Assembly: GCA_964484765.1 (NCBI GenBank)
Contig: CAZAGI010000001.1
Span: 124,001-188,000 of the forward strand
DNA: 64,000 nt
From: DSVQ01 sp964484765
GTDB taxonomy: Bacteria; Planctomycetota; Planctomycetia; Planctomycetales; Planctomycetaceae
Reading direction: 5' to 3'
Each line of letters begins with the position of its first letter. Positions within the stretch are counted from its first letter, which is position 1. Below the pieces are notes generated by a model. It saw nothing but the letters and a program-made list of their open reading frames with translations. It was not told the DNA's origin and did no database searches. Position numbers and translations under genes: made by a program. Positions 39,845 through 47,965 of the stretch are shown piece by piece.

Positions 39845-41272
39845 TTACGTCGATGCCGTGGCGCGAAACAGCAGCGTGATCAATCGAGGAAACACGCCGA
39901 GAACCACCAATCCCACGCAGAGGACGGCAGCGAGCCATTGCGGCCAACCGTTTCCAGGAGGACGCGGGCGACCGATGAGCGGTTCCCAACAAAGGACCGA
40001 GACCAACTGAATTCCCGCTCGTAGGAGATAGCTCGCGGCGATCAAACCAGCCAGCGCAACGACGATGAGACTACCGATGGGCACGGCGAGTTCGTCTTCA
40101 CGCATCGCGTGGACACTCAGCATTGTCGCGCCGCTGGCGAATCGCGTCCAACTGCCCCACAAGCCCGGCAAACCGAGGATGCTGGCCAACGGCACCAGCG
40201 TCCATGCCGTCGACCACCAATGACAGGCCGCAACGCCGCGCGAGGCTTCAATATAATCGGCATCAATGCCGCGCTCATCCCGCCACGAGAGGGCCGCCAG
40301 CAGCGCTGCGATCGCCACTCCGCCGTGCAGCAATTCCTGTCCCCAGACAAAACTGAGTGGCGCAGGAGAATGCAGGGTGCCTTCCATCAAAGGCGGAGCA
40401 TCGACAGGAACGAGCAACGCCCATGTCACGCACAGCAGGAGTCCCCCATGAAAGCGCACGGCAGCATCCATGATCTCGCTCCAGCGCTCCGCACGGCCAA
40501 GAGCCATGACCGACAACAGCCACATCGCCACCACTAAGACGGATACCAACGTGGTGATCAATTCCGATAATCCTGGCACACCGGTCGCAAACAACCTCGC
40601 CAGCACCCAGACCGTGGCCCATTGCAGCACAAGCTGCCCACATGCGACCGTTCGGGAATCGTTGGGGCAATTTCCCATCGGCGTCGAGAAGGGGAGCATC
40701 ATCGCCGCGCACAGCGTGACGATCAGCAGTGCCACCGACCCCACAAAGAGCAGCGACGCTCGTCCCACGGGTTCCATCTCGCGGACGGGCCAATACAGCT
40801 CGCGTGCCTGATGCATGATCGCTGGAATCTCGGTGGTTCCGGCGAAGAGCAGGAGTCCGGCCACGGCCGTCCACCAAGCGAACGACAGCAGCAGCGCCGC
40901 TTCGCGCGGGCGTGGCTGCGTCGCTCCGACTGTGGCCAGGCGCACTCCCTGCCGCAGCAGTTCCCAGCCGAGACCGATCACCAGCAGATCCTGTGATTGC
41001 CCGAGAACGAGCAACCCCCCGAAGATCCACGCGACAGCTCCCCACGGTGCCGCGGGCGATTGACCGCGGAGCGTCACACTCCACGCCGCGAATCCGCAAC
41101 ACGTCAACACCGTCAGTAACCGCATTCCGGGATCAGCGTGGGGGGAGACCAGCCGGACCGTCATTTCCGCCAGCAACAGGCTGCCGATGAGGAAGGGAGC
41201 CAATCTCGTCTGCCAGCGAGTGAACACGGCGCCCGCAATCAACAAAGCCCAGGTGCCAGCCGAAAACATCAT
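39845..41272 (-). CDS. NuoN-like proton-translocating membrane subunit, divergent
   Basis: 475 residues, about a dozen hydrophobic segments (for example WALLIAGAVFTRW, WGAVAWIFGGLLVLG, LFVGSVALLIVTLCAAMMLPF, WLAAVLCVGLVVLGVFP). The layout and the GWELLRQ and PLASILGLPGLWGSW segments suit a complex I NuoN/MrpD-type subunit. The usual conserved Lys residues of the antiporter-like fold are not evident. The ATG at 41272 overlaps the stop of the 41269 gene in ATGA, so the pair is translationally coupled. It has no other nuo genes nearby. Confidence 0.6.
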   Translation of the reverse strand: MMFSAGTWALLIAGAVFTRWQTRLAPFLIGSLLLAEMTVRLVSPHADPGMRLLTVLTCCGFAAWSVTLRGQSPAAPWGAVAWIFGGLLVLGQSQDLLVIGLGWELLRQGVRLATVGATQPRPREAALLLSFAWWTAVAGLLLFAGTTEIPAIMHQARELYWPVREMEPVGRASLLFVGSVALLIVTLCAAMMLPFSTPMGNCPNDSRTVACGQLVLQWATVWVLARLFATGVPGLSELITTLVSVLVVAMWLLSVMALGRAERWSEIMDAAVRFHGGLLLCVTWALLVPVDAPPLMEGTLHSPAPLSFVWGQELLHGGVAIAALLAALSWRDERGIDADYIEASRGVAACHWWSTAWTLVPLASILGLPGLWGSWTRFASGATMLSVHAMREDELAVPIGSLIVVALAGLIAASYLLRAGIQLVSVLCWEPLIGRPRPPGNGWPQWLAAVLCVGLVVLGVFPRLITLLFRATAST

Positions 41273-42945
41273 CGGACCCATGCTCCGATGAGGGGAACGG
41301 CGGCGAAAACGGCGCGACCGTCTGTGGACGATTGCGTGATTTCCGGGGTGATGTCCAACGCGGCCGTTAACCAGCCCGTGGCGATGAGTCCCATCAGGAT
41401 CCAGAGGACGAGAAACGCCAGGCATTCGGCCCAGCGCAGATCATCCACCGCACTCCACACGGTTCGAGGCGGCAACATCTCAGTTCCGAATGGGGGACCG
41501 CGCTCGTCAACAGCGACGGGAACCGGATTCCACAACCAGCGCTGCATCATCCAGACGGCTGCCCATCCGGCGATGAACCAGCCCGTCATGGCGACGAAAA
41601 ACGGGCCCGGACGGGCTCCCGCCAGTTTCCACGCCAATTGCCAATCAAGACTTCCCCGGGCCAGCGCCGGAAAGCCAACCAGTCCGCCCAACGTCACCAG
41701 CACTGCGGCGGACCAGCGCGGCGACGCCTGCCACAAGTCGCCCCAGGCGACCGACCGTCCATTCGGCCAACGATCATCCATCAGGACCACGAGCGCGAGC
41801 AGCGCTGCACCGCCAATTGCGGCAGTCACTCCCGCATCCCAGGCACTGCCCGGTCCGCTGGCGAGAAGAAACCACGCCAATCCCGCTCCGGCGAGTGAAA
41901 ACCACGCCGCGAATTTTCTCACCTCGGTCTGTGCCAGGCACAACATGCCGGCGCCGAGTGTCGCCAGCGCACCCCATCCATCAAAGAATTCGCTGTTTTC
42001 CTGCAGTTCGGTGACAAATGTGGGTGCCAGCAGGCGCATCCACAGGTACCACCCTACCGGCATGCCGCCGAGCACTGTCAGCACGCCCGTCGGTGCAGAA
42101 ACCTGGCCCCACCATTGCACCACGGCGGAATGAAACGGCGGAATCCCGCTGCGAATGGCCGCGGCCACAACCAGCGGCCACAACCACCAGCCAGCACTGG
42201 CCGTCCAATACTGTGCGGCGGATTGATTGTGCATCGCCGTCCGTGGAAGTTTCTGCGCCAGGACTTCCCATGACATCGAATAAGCCGGCAACACTTCGGT
42301 GAGATGTTGTTGCGACCACACGGCGGCATTCGCCAGTCCGAGCAATCCCAGCAGCAGCAGACCGTCGGCCATCAGCCACCAGCGCCACAACCGGGCCGCG
42401 GCGGCGCGACGGTCTTCACGTCCCCACCACGCGGTGAGCATCGCCATGCTCACTCCCGACAGGCACAACGCCCCGAGAAACACCACGCCGTCTCCCGCGG
42501 CATAGGTCCATAACCACGCGGCTTCCAAGCATAACAGCCCGACATACCGGCCCGTCGATTCCGGCGATTTGCCGCTGGTGATCAAGCCTGCGGCCCAGGC
42601 CCCCCACGCCAGCCAGCACAACGGACCCCGGTTGAGACGATCGATCGCGACCGACAGCGTCACCGTCCACCACGCTGGTGCAGCGGCATTCGCCCCCGGG
42701 ATCGTCCAGGCGACGACCCGCAACTTGGTGCCGTGCCATTCGGCTTCGCTACGCTGCTCGACATAGACCGACAACGCGGTGACGGCGGTCGCGGTGACGG
42801 CGGTCAACAAGAGGTTGGTGAGCAGAATCTGCCGTAGTGAAGGCAGCGCTGCGTGGCGTAACGCGAGCAACGTTCCCATGCCGAGCAGGGGAGACGCCAG
42901 CAGCAACAGCAACGCCGTCGCCAGGATTTCGCGTCCGTCCCCCAC
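41269..42945 (-). CDS. NuoM/NuoL-like proton-translocating membrane subunit, divergent
   Basis: 558 residues, very Trp-rich, with about 14 hydrophobic segments. The segment SGIPPFHSAVVQWWGQVSAP corresponds to the NuoM loop (MPVVPLHGWLPDAHSQAP in Escherichia coli). There the pumping Lys before it is replaced by Arg (AAAIRSG), and the next helix Lys (LLAGILLKTA) is replaced by uncharged residues (VLTVLGGMPVGWYLW). It is likely a degenerate or repurposed member. It overlaps the NuoN-like gene by 4 bases. Known planctomycete relatives exist, but I cannot assign a complex. Confidence 0.6.
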   Translation of the reverse strand: MGDGREILATALLLLLASPLLGMGTLLALRHAALPSLRQILLTNLLLTAVTATAVTALSVYVEQRSEAEWHGTKLRVVAWTIPGANAAAPAWWTVTLSVAIDRLNRGPLCWLAWGAWAAGLITSGKSPESTGRYVGLLCLEAAWLWTYAAGDGVVFLGALCLSGVSMAMLTAWWGREDRRAAAARLWRWWLMADGLLLLGLLGLANAAVWSQQHLTEVLPAYSMSWEVLAQKLPRTAMHNQSAAQYWTASAGWWLWPLVVAAAIRSGIPPFHSAVVQWWGQVSAPTGVLTVLGGMPVGWYLWMRLLAPTFVTELQENSEFFDGWGALATLGAGMLCLAQTEVRKFAAWFSLAGAGLAWFLLASGPGSAWDAGVTAAIGGAALLALVVLMDDRWPNGRSVAWGDLWQASPRWSAAVLVTLGGLVGFPALARGSLDWQLAWKLAGARPGPFFVAMTGWFIAGWAAVWMMQRWLWNPVPVAVDERGPPFGTEMLPPRTVWSAVDDLRWAECLAFLVLWILMGLIATGWLTAALDITPEITQSSTDGRAVFAAVPLIGAWVR

Positions 42946-43052
42946 GCTGTCCGCTCCCTCGTGTTCGTCAAAGAAACCCCCACGGTGGACGGAACACGCG
43001 ATGGTGTCAAGGTTGAGGGTTGCGGGTCGAAGGGTGAGGGTTAGAAAAGACG

Positions 43053-43170
43053 TGTTGTGCGCGGGTCTCCTGACCCCGCACTCTTCCCGACCGAAGGTCT
43101 CCTCCGCTGTTCGAAGAATTGGAGACCTTCGGTCACCAGCAGTGCGGGGTCAGGAGACCCGCGCACAACA
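43053..43170. repeat. 118-base interspersed hairpin element, 30-base perfect arms
   Basis: The outer arms (43053-43082 and 43141-43170; GTGCGCGGGTCTCCTGACC and its complement) are a perfect 30-base match. The inner arms 43089-43102 and 43121-43134 (GACCGAAGGTCTCC/GGAGACCTTCGGTC) are also perfect. The centre is a short asymmetric loop. It lies between the NuoM-like gene and the small membrane protein gene, next to a GGCTTCGCGAG-type repeat copy (43189-43223). Confidence 0.88.
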
Positions 43171-43188
43171 GACGCGCTGCGTGTTTCC

Positions 43189-43223
43189 GAGGCTTCGCGA
43201 GTACACCCCAGCCCCGGCCACCC
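43189..43223. repeat. Interspersed repeat copy (right-half type), CCCCGGCCACCC
   Basis: Reads GAGGCTTCGCGAG followed by an A/C-rich gap and CCAGCCCCGGCCACCC, matching the right side of the palindrome at 39749-39781. It sits directly beside the 30-base hairpin element, so two repeat families are nested here. Confidence 0.7.
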
Positions 43224-43231
43224 GTCCGGAC

Positions 43232-43492
43232 CTACGGCCAATTGCGGAATGCATCGCGAATGAGCGCCGCGATTGGCAACCACAGAATGATCGCGAGCAC
43301 GCAGAGTCCGATGTTAATCAGAGTTGGCTTTCCGCGACGATACCAGAACATACATCCAAGAACGGAGCAAAGGATGACGAGGCTAGCGTAGCCCATGCCG
43401 CTGCCATTAGTAAGAGTTCCGATAAAGGCCCCGGTGAGCATTGAACAGATGACGCCAACGATCTCAAACATCAATTGGCGTGCGCGGCCCAT
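43232..43492 (-). CDS. Small membrane protein, unknown
   Basis: 86 residues with three hydrophobic segments (IVGVICSMLTGAFIGTL, YASLVILCSVLGCMFWY, INIGLCVLAIILWLPIAALI). The Arg/Lys-rich cytoplasmic-type turns (YRRGKPT) support a membrane topology. Nothing identifies the family. It is divergent from the gene at 43677, with a run of repeats just downstream of its end. Confidence 0.6.
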   Translation of the reverse strand: MGRARQLMFEIVGVICSMLTGAFIGTLTNGSGMGYASLVILCSVLGCMFWYRRGKPTLINIGLCVLAIILWLPIAALIRDAFRNWP

Positions 43493-43676
43493 AATTCACT
43501 CCGCTGAAAACGTAAACACCTCAACGATTATCCAGAGTGCTCACTCACCCAGCAACCGCGTTTTCTCTGACCCTCAACCTGATTTCGCGAGCTAGGTTAC
43601 CCATACGTGGTGTTTTCGCGACGGCGTCGCAGCGCCCGTACGGTCGGCACAATCGGCAGGGTGGGAATCTTCGGAC

Positions 43677-45791
43677 ATGACGGCACGTCGCGGCGGAAAC
43701 AGCGGACCATACGCGCTCACCATCCTGATGAGCGCCTTCCTGATCTTTCAGGTCCAACCTCTCATCAGTAAATACATTCTGCCGTGGTTCGGTGGCACGC
43801 CCGGCGTGTGGACCACGTGCATGCTGTTCTTTCAGGTGGTGCTGTTCGCCGGGTATGCGTATGCCCACGCGAGCATCCGCTGGTTGACGCCGCGCTGGCA
43901 GGCGATTGTGCATACCGCCCTGTTGCTGCTCGCGCTGAGCGCGTTGCCGATCACGCCGGACGCATCCTGGAAACCCACCGGCGGCGAGTTGCCGACGGGC
44001 CGCATTCTGGGATTGCTCGCCGCGACCGTGGGGTTGCCATATTTTCTACTGTCCGCAACCGGGCCGTTGCTGCAGGGCTGGTTCAGCCAGGGGCGACCGG
44101 GGAACGCGGTCTATCGGCTGTATGCGTTGTCGAACATCGGCTCGGTGATGGGACTCGTCACCTATCCGTTTCTGTTTGAACCATGGATGGCGACCGGGTC
44201 GCAAGCGGCGGTGTGGTCCGGCGCGTTTGTGGCGTTTACCGTGTGTTGCGGGCTGTGTGCGCTGGACATGGTGCGACAACACCGGGAGGGCGAAGCTCCT
44301 GCTGAGCCGTCTTCTCTTCCGGGCGGGTTGCAACGCAGCGGCTCAGCGGGAGCTTCGCCCTCCCAAGAGGAAGAACCAGCACCGAAGTGGTCGACACGAA
44401 TGGCGTGGTTCGGGTTGTCTGCATGTGCCTCAGTGATGTTGCTGGCAACGACCAACCAAGTCTGTCTCGATGTCGCCGTGATTCCGTTCCTGTGGGTGTT
44501 GCCGCTGACGTTGTATCTGGCGTCGTTCATCCTCTGCTTTGATCGCGCGTGGTGGTATCCGCGGCGGACGTATGCGATCGCGCTGGTGGGGACGCTGGTG
44601 TGTCTGGCCCAGTTGATGCGGGCCGCGAGCGATGTGCCGATCCTGACGCAGATCACGGTGCACTTTGCGTCGCTGTTCTTCTGCTGCATGGTATGCCACG
44701 GCGAACTGGTGCGATTGAAACCGTCGCCGCAATTTCTGACGTCGTTCTATCTCGCATCCAGTGCGGGTGGTGCGGCCGGTGGCATTCTGGTAGGCGTGAT
44801 TGCGCCGCTGGTGTTTCATCAGTATCTCGAACTTCACGCGGCGGTGATTGCGTGCTGCCTGATCGCAGCGTGGTTGTTCCTGAATGATCCCGAATGGTTG
44901 CAGGCCGGCGGGAAACCGCGGTGGATCTGGGGCTGCGTGCTGCTCGCCGTGTTTGGCGGGTTGCAGACGTTCGGTGCGGCGCAGGGAACCGGTGGTCCGG
45001 GAGAACTCGCGATTACACGCAATTTTTATGGCGTGCTACGCATCGTCGCGACGGATGCTGACAAACCGACCGTCGCCATGAATCGCATGGTTCACGGTCG
45101 CATTGTGCACGGCATGCAGTTCACCGCTCTCGAAAAGCGCACGATCCCCACGGCGTACTACGGCGAACATTCTGGTGTCGGCCTGCTGTTGAATCACCCG
45201 CAACTGACCGGTCCGCGGAAAGTCGGCATGGTCGGTCTCGGCGTCGGCACCCTTGCGGCCTATGGTCGTGATGGCGATGTCTTCCGGTTCTACGAAATCA
45301 ATCCGGATGTGATCCGGCTCGCGGAAGAGCATTTCAGTTACATGAAGGATTCCGCAGCGACGATTGAAATGGTCGTGGGAGATGCACGGCTGTCACTGGA
45401 GCGCGAGGCCGATCAACAGTTCGATGTCCTCGTCCTGGACGCTTTCAGCAGCGATTCGATTCCCGCACACCTGCTCACCGAAGAGGCGTTCGCGATCTAC
45501 CTGCGGCATCTGAAACCGAACGGGGCGCTGGCCTTCCACATCACGAACCGACATTTCGATTTACAACCGGTGATCGCCGGCGCTGCGGAACGATACGGCC
45601 TCCACGCGGTCAAAATTCACTCGGACAACCGTCCCGAACGCGCCCAAGCGCGGTGCGACTGGATGCTGCTGTCGCGTGATCCGGATGTGTTCACAACGCC
45701 GGACATCGCCACCGCTGTGACGCCGACGGATGCCCTCCAACCGCAATTGTGGACAGATCGGTTCAACAACGTCGTCAGCATTTTGAAATAA
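43677..45791 (+). CDS. Membrane-embedded spermidine-synthase-like protein with in-frame repeat insertion
   Basis: 704 residues. The N-terminal ~480 are hydrophobic, with about 12 segments, then a spermidine-synthase-like methyltransferase fold: HGRIVHGMQFTALEKR, VGMVGLGVGTLAAYGR (SAM-type glycine loop, about 519), VLVLDAFSSDSIPAHLL and ALAFHITNRHF. Membrane spermidine-synthase fusions of this kind are common in Planctomycetes; the true aminopropyl acceptor is not known. Residues about 203-230 (REGEAPAEP to GSAGASPSQEE) are coded by a palindromic repeat in a loop between helices. It ends 17 bases inside the convergent queG gene. Confidence 0.85.
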   Translation: MTARRGGNSGPYALTILMSAFLIFQVQPLISKYILPWFGGTPGVWTTCMLFFQVVLFAGYAYAHASIRWLTPRWQAIVHTALLLLALSALPITPDASWKPTGGELPTGRILGLLAATVGLPYFLLSATGPLLQGWFSQGRPGNAVYRLYALSNIGSVMGLVTYPFLFEPWMATGSQAAVWSGAFVAFTVCCGLCALDMVRQHREGEAPAEPSSLPGGLQRSGSAGASPSQEEEPAPKWSTRMAWFGLSACASVMLLATTNQVCLDVAVIPFLWVLPLTLYLASFILCFDRAWWYPRRTYAIALVGTLVCLAQLMRAASDVPILTQITVHFASLFFCCMVCHGELVRLKPSPQFLTSFYLASSAGGAAGGILVGVIAPLVFHQYLELHAAVIACCLIAAWLFLNDPEWLQAGGKPRWIWGCVLLAVFGGLQTFGAAQGTGGPGELAITRNFYGVLRIVATDADKPTVAMNRMVHGRIVHGMQFTALEKRTIPTAYYGEHSGVGLLLNHPQLTGPRKVGMVGLGVGTLAAYGRDGDVFRFYEINPDVIRLAEEHFSYMKDSAATIEMVVGDARLSLEREADQQFDVLVLDAFSSDSIPAHLLTEEAFAIYLRHLKPNGALAFHITNRHFDLQPVIAGAAERYGLHAVKIHSDNRPERAQARCDWMLLSRDPDVFTTPDIATAVTPTDALQPQLWTDRFNNVVSILK
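44284..44364 (+). repeat. Palindromic element inserted in frame in the 43677 gene
   Basis: Arms of 25 bases (44284-44308 GGGAGGGCGAAGCTCCTGC and 44340-44364 in reverse complement) with a single mismatch flank a 31-base spacer. Both arms are in the reading frame and give REGEAPAEP and GSAGASPS. The element fills a cytoplasmic-type loop between two hydrophobic segments, so the protein remains intact. Confidence 0.88.
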
Positions 45792-46839
45792 TCTGTCCCA
45801 GCGCCCATGCCGCGGCGTCACGAATCACGGCATTATCTTCCGATAGCATCGCCGTCAGCGCCGGGATCGCGGCTTCACAGCGATTGTTCCCCAACACAAC
45901 CGCGGCACTGCGCCGAATGCCGTTCCATCCCGGTCGCGCTAATGGAGTCTTACTAAAGCGTTGATCGAACTCTGCTTCCGAGATCGTCAACAGGGCCAGT
46001 GCATCCGCAGAGACCATGTCCGGCAGCGGTCGCATGGCGGGATCAGTCGCCGCGGGCGACTTGCGATTCCACGGGCATACGTCCTGACACAAATCGCAAC
46101 CGAACACCCAGTTGCCCATTGCGGCGCGATGTTCCGTCGGGACGGGTCCGTCGCTTTCAATGTTGAAGTATGCCAGGCACTTCGTAGCATCGAGGACATA
46201 CGGTTCAGGAAACGCCTGCGTCGGGCAGACATCGAGACAGCGCGTGCAAGTGCCGCAATGAGTGGTGTGATGCGGTTCATCGGGATTGAGCGCAATGTCG
46301 GTGAGCAATCCCGCGAGGTACAGAAAACTGCCGGCGCGCTTGTGAATCAGCAGCGTGTTCTTCCCGAACCAGCCGAGTCCCGCAAGCCGGGCGAAATCCC
46401 GTTCCAGCAGCGGCGCGGTATCCACCACGGTGCGTGTCCGACAACCGGGGGACTGTTCGTGCAACCAGTCCCCGAGTTTTTTTAAGCGCGTGCGGAGAAA
46501 GTCGTGGTAATCTCCAGACGGGTGCGCATACCGAGCGATCCGCGCGGTTTGATCGGACGGAATGGAATTGGTCGCCGGCGACTCAGCCTTGTAGTTCACC
46601 GCGACCATCACCACGCTGCGGACACCTGCCAGCACTTTGTCAGGATGCTCATACGCCGCCGCCCGACGGGGCAGGTAATGCATCTCCCCGGCGAACCCGC
46701 GCCCCAGCCAATCGAGGAATCGCGGAAAGCCCGGTGGCGACACAGCCGGGGCGATGCCGACGAGATCGAACCCCAATCGCACCCCCTCCGCTTTCAATTG
46801 GCGCGTTAAATCCGCAATCGACAGCGTGGGCGCGTTCAA
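45775..46839 (-). CDS. queG: Epoxyqueuosine reductase
   Basis: 354 residues. The two 4Fe-4S clusters are clear: HCGTCTRCLDVCPTQAF and FGCDLCQDVCPWNRK. The N-terminal cobalamin-binding region has GFAGEMHYLPRRA, RYAHPSGDYHDFLR and DTAPLLERDFARLAGLGWFGKNT. The C-terminal HEAT-like end (FSKTPLARPGWNGIRRSAAVVLGNNRC) is standard for long QueG. It reduces epoxyqueuosine to queuosine in tRNA. It ends inside the end of the plus-strand gene at 45791. Cytoplasmic. Confidence 0.96.
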   Translation of the reverse strand: MNAPTLSIADLTRQLKAEGVRLGFDLVGIAPAVSPPGFPRFLDWLGRGFAGEMHYLPRRAAAYEHPDKVLAGVRSVVMVAVNYKAESPATNSIPSDQTARIARYAHPSGDYHDFLRTRLKKLGDWLHEQSPGCRTRTVVDTAPLLERDFARLAGLGWFGKNTLLIHKRAGSFLYLAGLLTDIALNPDEPHHTTHCGTCTRCLDVCPTQAFPEPYVLDATKCLAYFNIESDGPVPTEHRAAMGNWVFGCDLCQDVCPWNRKSPAATDPAMRPLPDMVSADALALLTISEAEFDQRFSKTPLARPGWNGIRRSAAVVLGNNRCEAAIPALTAMLSEDNAVIRDAAAWALGQIISKC

Positions 46840-47002
46840 GTCGGTCTACCGCAGAAAGAAACGAACAAATTCCAATACCAGTGTATGTTACCGAAAATCT
46901 CGCTGACACGGATGGATGTTGATTGTCGCACCGTCGGAGATCGAGTACACCAACCGTTCCCGTCGGAATGAACAACATGCCCAGAGGAATCAAAGCAGCG
47001 CC

Positions 47003-47941
47003 ATGCGCAGCCTGAGCGAACTGATCGAACTTGCCTGCCTGATGGAAGCCAGCGCGCGGAAACCGGGGAACGTGCATCCGGGGGCGGCGTTTGTCGATCT
47101 GTGTTACGACGATTTCGTGAAAGGCGCGGCGGCCATTGCTCCGGTCCTCGCACAGAATGCCCGCCATGGCGTCGGCAAAACGGTGCTCATGGCCATCGAA
47201 GCCACCCAACAGCAGGTGTCGTCGAATATAAACCTGGGCATTGTGCTCCTGCTGACACCGCTGGCGGCCGTCTCACGTAAAGAATCTCTCTTCGACGGCG
47301 TACCGGGCGTGCTGGCGCGGACCTCGCAACAAGACGCGGCGGATGTCTACCGCGCGATTCGCCTGGCCCATCCCGGCGGACTCGGCAAGGTCGACGATCA
47401 AGACGTGGCCGAGTCGCCGACGCAGACGCTTGTGGAAGTTATGCGTCTGGCTGCCGATCGAGACCTCATCGCCGCGCAGTACGCCACGGATTTTGCATTA
47501 GTGCAATCTCTGTCTGCGGGCATGGCAGGAATGCTGGTGGGAGCCCGGATCGGCGAACGGCGTCACCCCCAGTTGCCGCACGCGACGCCGTCCGGCCCGC
47601 CATTGCCGCTGTGGGAATGGCTGGTCGTCGCGATGTTCATCGATCTTCTGGCCAAAGTTGCCGATTCGCTGATTGTTCGTAAGGTAGGACAAAGCGAGGC
47701 ACGGCAAGTAGGAACGCTGGCCGCGGAAGTGGTCCGCGCCAAATGGCCGTTCAACCCAGCAAGCTGGCTGGCCTTTCGGGATCTCGACGACTGGCTGCGT
47801 GCCGATGGTCATCGCCGGAATCCCGGCACCTGCGCTGATCTGATGGCCGCAACAATCTTCGTCCTCCTGCGCGAAGGATGGTTCGAACCGCCTTCGAAAG
47901 AGGAACTGCAGATTCATGCCGCGGCAATTCGGGTGGCGTAA
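47003..47941 (+). CDS. Triphosphoribosyl-dephospho-CoA synthase-like protein (CitG/MdcB fold)
   Basis: 312 residues from ATG 47003; upstream in-frame codons reach 46916 but fit less well. The family core is present: EASARKPGNVHPGAAF, NINLGIVLLLTPLAAV, RLAHPGGLGKVDDQDV and RNPGTCADLMAATIF. CitG and MdcB make the prosthetic group of citrate or malonate decarboxylase from dephospho-CoA and ATP. No lyase or decarboxylase gene is nearby, and lone CitG-like proteins in Planctomycetes are thought to belong to other pathways, possibly linked to methanopterin C1 metabolism. Convergent with the epimerase gene, ending in a shared palindrome. Confidence 0.85.
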   Translation: MRSLSELIELACLMEASARKPGNVHPGAAFVDLCYDDFVKGAAAIAPVLAQNARHGVGKTVLMAIEATQQQVSSNINLGIVLLLTPLAAVSRKESLFDGVPGVLARTSQQDAADVYRAIRLAHPGGLGKVDDQDVAESPTQTLVEVMRLAADRDLIAAQYATDFALVQSLSAGMAGMLVGARIGERRHPQLPHATPSGPPLPLWEWLVVAMFIDLLAKVADSLIVRKVGQSEARQVGTLAAEVVRAKWPFNPASWLAFRDLDDWLRADGHRRNPGTCADLMAATIFVLLREGWFEPPSKEELQIHAAAIRVA

Positions 47942-47965
47942 CGCACTTGAGAAGTGCGTTACGCC
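47935..47965. terminator. Bidirectional palindrome that codes both gene ends
   Basis: GGCGTAACGCACTT (47935-47948), GAG, AAGTGCGTTACGCC (47952-47965) is a perfect 14-base stem with a 3-base loop. Each arm contains a stop (TAA at 47939-47941 plus; TAA at 47959-47961 minus), preceded by GCG coding for a final Ala in both proteins. It has no T-run but should stop or shield both convergent transcripts. Confidence 0.75.

Noticed and set aside
41138..42133. Plus-strand open frame opposite the NuoM-like gene
   Set aside because: Antisense shadow of a hydrophobic protein; yields low-complexity Ser/Arg/Pro sequence.
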